From the NCBI GenBank assembly GCA_030374805.1, contig JARGSG010000218.1, positions 248,001-312,000 of the forward strand: a DNA stretch of 64,000 nucleotides, in the 5' to 3' direction. The notes below the pieces were generated by a model. The model searched no databases. It saw nothing but the letters and a program-made list of their open reading frames with translations, and had not been told where the DNA came from. Below are positions 8,970-16,988 of this stretch, one piece after another; position 1 is the first letter of the stretch; each line of letters opens with the position of its first letter. Source of the stretch: Gracilaria gracilis (Eukaryota; Rhodophyta; Florideophyceae; Gracilariales; Gracilariaceae). The position numbers and the translations under genes were made by a program.

Positions 8970-10640
8970 CTACTGGTGACCAGCGTTGTTTCCGGGAGCC
9001 GGCGTCGCAAGACCCCAACCCGCGGGAGCTTGAGTGCCCTCCGCAGGGACCTGTGCCGCGTCAGCGCCCGTATTCGGAACGCCCACAAGGGAGATGTCGT
9101 CGTCCACCACCTCGCCATCACCATGGTCTAAGGAGGGATCGACCCAGTCTGCTGGAGGCCCATAGTCGTCAGGGAACACGAACCCAGTCGGGTGTCCAAT
9201 CGGCATATCCCGAGGGGCGCGCATCATTGCTCTCGCATGAGCTTCGGAGATCATTTGCCGTTCCCACGGATCGTAGTACGCGAAGGTCCCCGAACGGGTG
9301 GATATTCTTCCCGGTGATCGGTCGTTGCCGCGAGGACCACCTCTTGGCTGCCAGTGCACCGGAATCCGGTCCCAATCGACGGCCTCTATGAAGCGTAGGA
9401 GCAGGTGAACCTCTTCCTGGTTGGAATCGAACCCCAAGGGTATAGACAGATCCTGTCGCCGGATAATCCATCGGAGCATCGGAGGGAGATACCAGAGACG
9501 GTAATGATCGTACGTATCCCACAGGAGATGTACCGCCACGCGAGCACCCCACTCCGCCGCAAAGAGCGTCCAGTACCCAGAGCAGGGATCGTTCAACATT
9601 CTACAGCCTACATAGTAGAGGCATGGAGGAAGTTCGGCGTAGCACCCTCGCGGGACCTCGACATTCGCCCACCAGCTGGGCAGCGCAGCGTATCGCCCCG
9701 GCAGGGAGTTGTAGCGCAATCGCTCAGCCTTCAAGTGTGGATACAAAATCAGGAACCCTCGACAGGACCGCAAGCTTCGCTCGAGCCGAACACGGCGCTC
9801 AAAGCTCCACAAGAAATCATTGAATGATCGCCGAAGGTATCGGAATTCCGCCCGAAGAAGGGGACGACTCCAGAGAAGCAAACTATCGACCACGTTCGGT
9901 ACCTCAGCCCTATGGGGAGATTCGTTGAACTCCGCTAATGCGTATCCGTAGGATCTCTCGCCGGAAGTTCGGAAATGTGATACGTCAAAGTTGAACCGCA
10001 ACGGTACCAAGTGATCCGATCGAACACGGCTAGCTCCTTCATAGGCAGCACGAGCCCACAGTGCCCTAGTGCGACTAAGGGAATCACCGCCCGCACAGAA
10101 CAGGTGCAGGGGATCGACCGCCACCCGCAGACGCCAGCTTCTGGACCAAACTACTTCGCGATGGAGCCCACCTGGGAGGTAACCGTTCTCAGCATACGAG
10201 TCAATAAGAGCCTCGTTGGCTACGGCCGTCGGATGGAACCAAGGCGCACGGCAATACACCTCGCCATGCTGCCGAGGCCGTCTGAAACGGAGACTTTCCA
10301 AGCTGATCCCGCCCCTGGCATTGACCGTTAACGGCCTCGCTTGCTCAGAGTTCCACGCCGCTGCGTCGATATCGGGAGCCTGAGGAGGCGCTGCGGGATC
10401 GTAGCCTTGCGAGGATTGTCCAGGTTGAGCGCCCTGTTGGGAGAAGTAGCCAGGAGGTTGGTAACCAGATGGATGGTACTTCGGCTGTGCGTGAGAACCT
10501 CCTTGAGGGAGGGGCATCGAGTTAAACCCGCCGAAGTATCCGGACGAGCCTGCCATTTGGTAAGGAGACTGCTGATACTCCGAAGGTTGATGAGCTGGCA
10601 CCATAGCTTGGGACGTATGGAACTGAGATGACGCCTGCAT
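8970..10640 (-). CDS. antisense ORF of G1, 556 residues, function unknown
   Basis: Complete ATG-to-stop frame on the strand opposite to gag-pol, between the chromodomain ORF and the 3' LTR. Residues 1-100 are rich in Gln, Pro, Ser, Gly and Tyr (prion-like or disordered composition). Residues about 110-450 are rich in Arg, Leu, Trp and Tyr and look folded. The tail is acidic, then rich in Ala and Pro. I do not recognise the family. The frame stays open for 10 codons upstream of the ATG, and a 75-codon ORF with similar disordered composition ends 18 bases upstream in another frame, so the original protein may have been longer. A 1.67 kb open frame is far beyond chance. It is not a shadow of pol, because no sense ORF overlaps it. 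Confidence 0.7.
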   Translation of the reverse strand: MQASSQFHTSQAMVPAHQPSEYQQSPYQMAGSSGYFGGFNSMPLPQGGSHAQPKYHPSGYQPPGYFSQQGAQPGQSSQGYDPAAPPQAPDIDAAAWNSEQARPLTVNARGGISLESLRFRRPRQHGEVYCRAPWFHPTAVANEALIDSYAENGYLPGGLHREVVWSRSWRLRVAVDPLHLFCAGGDSLSRTRALWARAAYEGASRVRSDHLVPLRFNFDVSHFRTSGERSYGYALAEFNESPHRAEVPNVVDSLLLWSRPLLRAEFRYLRRSFNDFLWSFERRVRLERSLRSCRGFLILYPHLKAERLRYNSLPGRYAALPSWWANVEVPRGCYAELPPCLYYVGCRMLNDPCSGYWTLFAAEWGARVAVHLLWDTYDHYRLWYLPPMLRWIIRRQDLSIPLGFDSNQEEVHLLLRFIEAVDWDRIPVHWQPRGGPRGNDRSPGRISTRSGTFAYYDPWERQMISEAHARAMMRAPRDMPIGHPTGFVFPDDYGPPADWVDPSLDHGDGEVVDDDISLVGVPNTGADAAQVPAEGTQAPAGWGLATPAPGNNAGHQ

Positions 10641-10657
10641 AGTAACTTGTTGAAAGC

Positions 10658-10885
10658 CTAAGTAGGAAGGTTCTCGACGGGAGCAGCACTCGACGAAGCC
10701 GCCTGTGAGGCACTTGAGGAAGCGTTCCCCGGAAGCGGGTTAGTCGCGAAAGGATTCATGCCTGGTGTAGGAGAGAAGGTTGGAGATAAGAGTTTTTGCC
10801 GCGAAGTCGGAGAAGAGTGATGTCGTGTACCACGCGTTGGTTCAGGAAGCTGTGAAGGTATTGCCGAAGTCTCGGAGTCTGCCAT
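10658..10885 (-). CDS. antisense ORF upstream of the 556-residue ORF, likely its N-terminus
   Basis: 75 residues from an ATG, Ser/Pro/Ala-rich and disordered (starts MADSETSAIP). It ends at a stop 18 bases before the ATG of the larger antisense ORF, in a different frame. The larger frame is open through this junction, so one -1 shift near CTTCCTACTTAG would join them into about 640 residues. Whether that reflects an indel, programmed slippage or two separate ORFs cannot be told from one copy. Confidence 0.45.
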   Translation of the reverse strand: MADSETSAIPSQLPEPTRGTRHHSSPTSRQKLLSPTFSPTPGMNPFATNPLPGNASSSASQAASSSAAPVENLPT

Positions 10886-10951
10886 TCTGAGGATCAGTAT
10901 TTACGTACCGGTCGCCGGCGCCTTCCCGCCGACCAAAGCGCGAACCCTTGG

Positions 10952-10966
10952 CTAAGGAGGGGGAGA
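10952..10966 (+). other. polypurine tract of G1
   Basis: CTAAGGAGGGGGAGA immediately before the TG that opens the 3' LTR: the position and composition of the plus-strand primer. Exact copies of its first 14 bases occur at 3984-3997 and 7170-7183 inside pol. Confidence 0.8.
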
Positions 10967-11963
10967 TGTCGAAAAATGGCAATCCGATGTCGGCACAATG
11001 AAGGTTCTCATAATGGAGATCTATCCATTAAGCCCTGACGTGTCAGACTATGAATATGGACCCCGTTTCGGGTGATATTGGAAATATTGTTGGGACGTAA
11101 CTTGTTAGGTGAATCGGGGATAAAACCTGTGAAATAGGTGTACAGTAGGGCCTTGTGGCATATTTGTCCAAATATTTGGCGTCACACCCGCTGGGTAGAT
11201 ACTGTGGCACCCTGACACTGGGTTGTCCACGTGTAGAGCCCCCGTGGGAGTGCGCAGCCATAGATACAGTAGATAGTATATATGCTCGGGCGATCTCGCC
11301 CTGGAGCCACTAAGTAAAACTCACCTGAGTCGTATCTTCTTCTTGAAGTACGTGGTCTTCATCCCGAAGGCTGGGCCATGGTTGCTACTGCCTACGTAGG
11401 TTCACGACTCCTCTAAGGAGAGTAACCACGACTGGTCTCGGTACAATCACCCCTCAGGGTCCCTAAGGAAGTTCTTTACTACCAGTCTCTGGCTTGTTTC
11501 GCTGCTTACCCCAGTATCAGGTCGTATTTGTTGTCGTTCACCGAGGTACCGGAACTTTGTTTAGTTCATCGTTTTCCTGGTGCAGATCTCGCTTCCGCCT
11601 CTGTATAGAGTTATATTTGGACACACGTGTGTGTGTGTCTCGTTCCGCTATCGGCCCTGTTCCCGCCGTTGGCACGGGCCGTAGCTTCGCTTGTGTGGTT
11701 CTCCGTAGGAGCACTACACCGTCTTACGGCACCGATCGCTCCTCTTCTGGACTCGTTCTTTCTTGATCCGTCGCCGGTTATTCCTCTTTAGGCCCACGCT
11801 CTTCTTTACCTCTGCAGGCTATTCCAGTACCGTCTCCGGTTTACACTCGGCTGCCACGCGGCACGCGCACGGGCAGAGGGCTCTACTTCTGAGTTCGCCC
11901 TTTTGTGGGAGCAGGACTCGGACACCCTGTTGGACACGTTCCCTCTTTGGGGTTTGTTCTACA
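10967..11963 (+). repeat. 3' LTR of G1 (997 bp)
   Basis: Starts TGTCG after the polypurine tract and ends CTACA. The last 756 bases match the partial 5' LTR. A TATATAT lies at 11277-11283. The five bases that follow (ATTTC) would be the target duplication, but the upstream copy is outside the window. Confidence 0.93.
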
Positions 11964-12228
11964 ATTTCTTCGAAGGAGAAAAAGAGTGAGTGTGAATGAT
12001 ATGGAGAGCAAGCGCTACTGTGTACAAACGGAGCGTGAACGCGTACTGTGAAGGTGTACGAAGGAATACATATGTAGACTACACAACACGATGCAAATGC
12101 GATGCTTTGAAAGCAATATGATCTATGCAAATGCGGATACTGTAGAGATCCTACTGAGAACACAATGTAGTACATAAATAGATGGTCCCAGTGCGTTACA
12201 ACTTTATTGATCATCATCAACAAATTAT
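11964..12228. other. flank of G1, nothing recognised
   Basis: AT-moderate sequence with no ORF, repeat or motif that I can support. Confidence 0.3.
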
Positions 12229-12229
12229 T

Positions 12230-12384
12230 TTACAACCTCAACTGAACCTTCCTCTACAGTACGTCCGCGCATCTGCGCCTGCCGTTCTACTTCGCGTCTG
12301 CTTGTCCCCACGGACCCCAGCAGCGCATTATCCGGACTACGGCGCCCGCGCGCCTGTGGTTCGAACCCCACGGCCGTTTGATAA
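12230..12384. repeat. short dispersed repeat, copy A
   Basis: Shares with 12509-12665 a series of blocks in the same order: CTGCGCCTGCCGTTCTAC-like, CGTCTGCTTGT, GCAGCGCA, then TTCGAACCCCACGGCCGTT. The last block can form a tRNA T-arm-like hairpin around GGTTCGAACC, which resembles a pol III B box. No A box or full tRNA cloverleaf is visible. A SINE-like origin is possible but unproven. Confidence 0.5.
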
Positions 12385-12508
12385 AAGCTTTTCATATGCT
12401 TAAACGGAATTGTTATCTGTGCATTTGCGTGTAGTGCTAATGATGCATTAAATAGATGTAGAGAGCACATAGGCTTTCTAGTAGAACAACAACATCAAGA
12501 ACGAATAT

Positions 12509-12665
12509 ACTACAACTCCACCGACATCTAATCTACTGTACGTCTGCGCTTCTAGCGCCCGCCGTGCTACCCCACGTCTGCTTGTTTTTCGTCAGACCCC
12601 TGCAACGCACTGTGGACTACCGTCTACAGGCGCGCGTGCAATTCGAACCCACGGCCGTTGGATAG
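12509..12665. repeat. short dispersed repeat, copy B
   Basis: Second copy of the 12230-12384 repeat, about 125 bp away in the same orientation. It borders the 3' end of the copia fragment and its T-arm-like block reads ATTCGAACCCACGGCCGTTG. Confidence 0.5.
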
Positions 12666-13296
12666 AGACTTCGTGAAAAGATAAGCATGATTGTTCGTAG
12701 GCGAAACATGACGCAATTCTACAATACCAGATTGCGCAGTCCAAAACGTGATGGTTCCGTAATTCAATGTGCTTTACACGGCGGAGCCCAAGCGCGTCTT
12801 GTGACTGAGACATAGCTCCCATGTTGTCCTGATAAATGATAACAGGATGCTGTAGCGGTATACCGAGACCATGGAAAGAATTGCGAAGCCAAGTGATGTC
12901 CTTAACACACTCGGAAAGAGCGTAGAACTCAGGCTCAACAGTGGAGAGGGCGGTGGATCGTTGTAGCTTAGAGCTCCAAATGATGGGTACGGAACCAATC
13001 GTAACGTAGAAACCACCTCTCGAGCGGCGCTTGTCAAGATGGCGTCCCCAATCAGCATCACACCAAGCTTCCATCTGCATATTCCTACTGCGGGGTATAG
13101 TCAAACCAAAATCTGCTGTACCCTTCAAGTAGCGCACCAAATGTTTCATGCAGCGCCATAGTTCAACTTGATAATTTGTGCTCTTTTCCCTATGCTGCAT
13201 CACGATGATGCACCAAACAGAAAAAAAGCAGAACTTGGCGGTTTCTGCTGCAAACAGGGCCCAGCTGGCTGATGTGATCCGAAGATCACTTACCAA
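12592..13296 (-). pseudogene. pol: copia-type pol fragment C1 (end of RT and RNase H)
   Basis: Of the 234-residue frame, residues about 38-190 (roughly 13185-12729) match Ty1/copia RNase H: HLVRYLKGTADFGL, WCDADWGRHLDKRRS, WSSKLQRSTALSTVEPEF and YQDNMGA, followed by KHIELRNHHV. The catalytic Asp of CDADW, the Glu of EPEF and the Asp of YQDN are kept. Everything upstream (reverse transcriptase, integrase, gag) is missing, so this is a 3' remnant. The last about 25 residues are translation of the short dispersed repeat copy B. No LTR could be paired with it. Confidence 0.85.
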
Positions 13297-13923
13297 GGGT
13301 AAACTTATTGCCGAACTAAATTTAGAAATAGAATCTTTGAAAGGTCAAAGCCGGCGTGGGATCTTTTACTCCGCAGAAGTGACTTTTATAGAAGTTTAGA
13401 CTTGGCATATCGGCCAACTCTCCTTCGGGAGCGAAGCATGGAGCCGCCTCTTCTTGGCAAAGGCTGTATGCTCTGGGGAGGGTGTATTCTTTGATGTCGC
13501 ACATTTTGCGTTGCCCTTCAGTAAATGGCCTTTTTCTGTATTCTTCTTAATATACGCTCCACGTCGTCTCCACTTTCAGGTTTATCTTTGTATCAAAATG
13601 AAAGCTTGTCTTTCCCCAGGGCTTGGTCCGACAAGAAACACCTTTGAGCTCTATCCACATTCTGGTAGATGACCTTAATCTAACTTCAGCCATGCTCCAA
13701 TGACGGACCTCGAAACAGAACCATGAACCTTCCACTAACAGTCCATGGGCTCTTGGTGATAGTATCAATAGCTCAACAGTCTACGAACATCAGATTCAAA
13801 AGCCGCCCCGGTTTAAAACCTCATCAGCTGTCTTTCTCGCCCCTCATATGTCTCAACCCCTTCTCCTTCAAAACGAGCTAAAAGTCAACAGATCCAGCTG
13901 TTTCTCTCTCGGTTTTCCAGCCG
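13297..13923. other. intergenic, nothing recognised
   Basis: No supported ORF or repeat; it forms the upstream region of the gene at 14070. Confidence 0.3.
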
Positions 13924-13930
13924 TATAAAG
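13924..13930 (+). promoter_or_regulatory. TATA box of the 14070 gene
   Basis: TATAAAG, 140 bases before the start codon, followed by a pyrimidine-rich leader (CTCTTCCACTCCTTCCTCACC type). A start site near 13955 and a 5' UTR of about 115 nt would follow. Confidence 0.5.
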
Positions 13931-14069
13931 TTGTGCCCCATCCTCGCAGATAGCCGAGGCGCCGCCATCTCTTCACTCACTAATTAGACAGATTCTGCAA
14001 AGAAACAACCCTCTCTTCCACTCCTTCCTCACCCTCCACTTCTTCACGTTCGTTCTGCGACCGCCCAAA

Positions 14070-15014
14070 ATGAACCAGGTTACCACCCTTCTCCTTCTCT
14101 CGCTCGTTGCGTCTCACACGCTCGCGACCCCGCACGTAAACACGAACGTGCATCATGAGCTGTTCGCTGCCACCCGAAGACCTGTCAACTCGTTTTCGCC
14201 GGCATCCATCACGACAAACTTCCTGTTCCGTCAGCTCAAGCTCAAGGCCCCCATCGTGACGTCTTCCACGGCCCTCACAACCTCCGCGGTCAATCTTCCA
14301 ACGCTGGCACGTCCTGGGCTGAACGTCGAGTCCTGCTCCACCGACGCCGAGTGCGAAGTACCCCGGTCGTGCGTGGAGTTCGACGCAGATAGCAACGCAT
14401 TAGTCTGCGAGGGCGGGGACTGCATCTGTACTAACGGCGCTACTTGTACTACCGCGCCCGACTGTTCTGCCGGGGAGTCGTGTACCACGTTGGAATCGGG
14501 AGCGATGCTGTGCATTTCGAATGTGGTCCTGTCCGGCCAAACGCTCGACTTCATGAGGTGCACGTCGTCAGCGCAATGCGCGCCGGGACGCGCTTGCTTC
14601 GGGAGCACGCTGACGAACGGAGTTCTTGATTGCTTTTTGACGAGCTGCTCGTGTTTGCTGATCGAGTCCAACTGCGCGACGTTCCAGGACTGTCTGGTTG
14701 GCACTTCTTGCACGCGTATCTCTCCGGAAATCGCAGCGTCATTCTGTGTGGCGAACTCGTTCATCGTCGGCAACTTTCCCAGCGGTCTAACTCTGTCGGG
14801 CTGCACGACGGACGCGGACTGTGCTGGCGTACGCTCTTGTCTGGATATGGATGACGCGGGTAATGTGGTGCCTTGCACTGGGGGCACAGAGTGTTTGTGT
14901 GCTGGGGGTGGGGCGAATGTGATCTGTACTTCGTCCAGGTTCTGTGACTTCGGGGAGACGTGCGTGTTGTCGGACGATGGCGGAGCATGTAGGGCAGTGG
15001 CGGACGTGATCTAG
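14070..15014 (+). CDS. secreted Cys-rich repeat protein
   Basis: 314 residues, intronless, stop TAG. A clear signal peptide (MNQVTTLLLLSLVASHTLA) directs secretion. The mature part has a short Thr/Ser-rich spacer and then about three repeats of 65-75 residues. Each has the order SC-[ST]-TDAEC-x(5)-C near its start, a C-x-C pair and a TAPDCSAGESC-like block, for instance at SCSTDAEC, RCTSSAQC and GCTTDADC. The regular Cys spacing suggests small disulfide-bonded modules, as in extracellular matrix, defence or adhesion proteins. I know no named family that fits, and the role is unknown. The start is the first ATG after the TATA box and gives the signal peptide. Confidence 0.85.
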   Translation: MNQVTTLLLLSLVASHTLATPHVNTNVHHELFAATRRPVNSFSPASITTNFLFRQLKLKAPIVTSSTALTTSAVNLPTLARPGLNVESCSTDAECEVPRSCVEFDADSNALVCEGGDCICTNGATCTTAPDCSAGESCTTLESGAMLCISNVVLSGQTLDFMRCTSSAQCAPGRACFGSTLTNGVLDCFLTSCSCLLIESNCATFQDCLVGTSCTRISPEIAASFCVANSFIVGNFPSGLTLSGCTTDADCAGVRSCLDMDDAGNVVPCTGGTECLCAGGGANVICTSSRFCDFGETCVLSDDGGACRAVADVI

Positions 15015-15361
15015 AAACGTTTTATTGCGTAGCATAGCGGCTATAGTACTTGGCATGGCTGCAGACCAAGAGCGTAGGCATTCACTACTACATATGAATC
15101 TAGTCAACTTGCGTACTGGAGGGAGGCATTTCAAATGGCAGCCGTGCTGGTCGCCTTGTCTTGCTCGGTTCCAGTTGTGTGTACGTACGAGAAAGGCAAA
15201 GACCTTTCAAAAAAGCCAAAACTGAACGAACTCTACTGAAATGCTCTTCTGAATTGAACAAAACCACTTACAATTAAATTTTTCTCTTTGAAAATTTTCA
15301 GACTTTTCAAAATCAATGTGCATTGACAAATTATAGTATAAACGGGCTTCTATTTTATATT
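15015..15361. other. intergenic, nothing recognised
   Basis: AT-rich between 15230 and 15360; no ORF or repeat supported. Confidence 0.3.
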
Positions 15362-16096
15362 CTAAGAATTCCCGGGAGGAGCATTCTGTGGTGGGAGAAG
15401 CCCACTGCCAGATGCTTGCCCCTGCGCCTGATTCCCGCCTATACCGCCACCGGCAACAGCCACGGGTGAAGCTCCCGTCAAATGGGACGGACCCGCCGCC
15501 CCTCTCGGAGCTTTCGGCAGTGGGCGTCCAGAAACTGACCTGCGAGCAGGTGCTGAAGATGGATCTGCCCCATAGCGCCGACTGGAGGGAGCCTCTGCCG
15601 GAGGCGCTTGAACTCGCCACATTTGGCTAGGCTGGCCACCGCTAGTGGTCGGATTTGATGTACGATGCTCTCTCAAGCTTCGTTGCAGCACGTCTGCGTT
15701 GTTGCGACTGCTTCGCAACAGATTTTGCAAGCTAGGATTTGCGGTAGAATGAGCAGGAGCGGGCACTTCTGTCGCATATCTTTGACTTTTCTGGCGTACA
15801 TGGTACACAGGGGGAAGCCGTTCAGTATTGCGATCTGGATCCACGAAAGGAAGGCGCTCCGTGTTGCGATGTTGCGTTGCCGCTTGGAACGACCTAGCGA
15901 CTGGGAGCATAGTACCAGCGGGCTGCGCAGGTACACCGCTGTATCTTTGGCTACACTGAAGCACTTGGTTCATGGAGGGCAGATTGGAGCTGCCATTGGA
16001 AGCGGAACCAGAAGCCGACGCAGAAGAGTTTTGACTTCGAGCTCTCTTGCAACCCACAGAGGCTCTACGAGGATCTTGTCCGTTATCGCGATCCAT
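15362..16096 (-). CDS. low-complexity Ser/Pro/Gln/Arg-rich ORF, unknown
   Basis: 244 residues from an ATG. It has a basic, Ser-rich start, a tandem RNTERLPFVDPD / RNTERLPPVYHV pair in the middle, and a Gly/Ala/Pro/Gln-rich C-terminus. No folded domain is visible. It could be a host gene, the disordered N-terminus of a lost larger gene, or a retroelement ORF such as a Gag leader. No TATA box or neighbour helps. The length is more than expected by chance, but high GC and low complexity inflate such ORFs. Confidence 0.4.
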   Translation of the reverse strand: MDRDNGQDPRRASVGCKRARSQNSSASASGSASNGSSNLPSMNQVLQCSQRYSGVPAQPAGTMLPVARSFQAATQHRNTERLPFVDPDRNTERLPPVYHVRQKSQRYATEVPAPAHSTANPSLQNLLRSSRNNADVLQRSLREHRTSNPTTSGGQPSQMWRVQAPPAEAPSSRRYGADPSSAPARRSVSGRPLPKAPRGAAGPSHLTGASPVAVAGGGIGGNQAQGQASGSGLLPPQNAPPGNS

Positions 16097-16988
16097 GGAG
16101 GACGATGAGTTTTCTTACTTGAAAAGAGGTTTGCTATAGTGGTGCGCAAGTCGATAAAAGTACTTCTTTGTTTGCCTTGTGTGAACAGCTCGATTCTGGT
16201 TTCATATGTGGGTAGGGTTCATTTCATTTGGCATGTTTACTTAAACCGTTTAAAATCTCCATCAGAGCTAATCGAAGCGCGGATTGGTGAAATAGAAGCA
16301 GTGTGTCAAGAAACCTAAGCTGACGATAAGGTTCGTTTGTTCCATTTTCATACCAATGGATTGGTTTCGCATACACTCTATGTTACTAATTATGACTGCC
16401 GATTGCAATGGCCTTCTAGCAAATACGTTCTAGCCATGGTCTGCTGTAGAGATAAAAGTAGCTTGCATTCCTATTCATACATCTTAAATAGTTTTCAATT
16501 GAAAAAAGTTGAGAAATAAATGTAGGGATATCATTTTCAAAATATGTTTTGATTGTTGTGAAGGCAAAACCTCAACAAGTAAAGTATATGGCAAGTATCT
16601 TTTGGACATTTCTGCCCTGTCACGAGCGGCCTACTGCGATGCTATCCAGCGCGAAAAAGTGTACGCCGAGACTTGCGCGCTCTACATATGGCCTCGCATC
16701 TTCATGATCCAGAAACGAAATGGAAGCAAGAAACTCAAATGGTAATGGTTTAGCAATAAATGACGGCAAGCCCAGCAACATGTTGGCGAAGATTATTGAT
16801 CAGGCATGAATGAAGGTAGCTCCAAGAAGATATGTGTCTCCTAATGCACATGATCAAGCGCGACAATTCATGTTACATAGCCTTATCAAGAGACCAAAGC
16901 GACACCAAAGATACTAATATTCATTGCTGATCGAATGGTGATTTGTAAGCTACCGAAAACTTGGCATCTTCCATCGGTGGAACTGAAG
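16097..16988. other. intergenic, nothing recognised
   Basis: Mixed-composition sequence between two convergently or tandemly placed minus-strand genes. No ORF above noise and no repeat found. Confidence 0.3.

Larger units (their letters stand above)
1..11963 (+). mobile_element. Gypsy/chromovirus LTR retrotransposon G1 (5' end cut by window)
   Basis: Bases 1-755 and 11208-11963 are near-identical direct repeats (about 16 differences by eye, roughly 98%). They flank gag (coiled-coil part plus zinc-knuckle part), protease, reverse transcriptase, RNase H and integrase in that order, which is Ty3/gypsy order. A separate chromodomain ORF places it with chromoviruses. The full 3' LTR is 997 bp, so about 241 bp of the 5' LTR lie outside the window and the whole element would be about 12.2 kb. 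That is long for a gypsy element, because of extra 3' sequence holding the chromodomain ORF and an antisense ORF. Two in-frame TAG codons interrupt gag and pol. The upstream target duplication cannot be seen. Confidence 0.95.

Noticed and set aside
12230-12665. tRNA genes
   Set aside because: Only a T-arm-like hairpin is present; no acceptor stem, D-arm, anticodon arm or A box could be placed.
14231-14887. 218-codon minus-strand ORF
   Set aside because: Shadow of the Cys-rich secreted gene; no features of its own.
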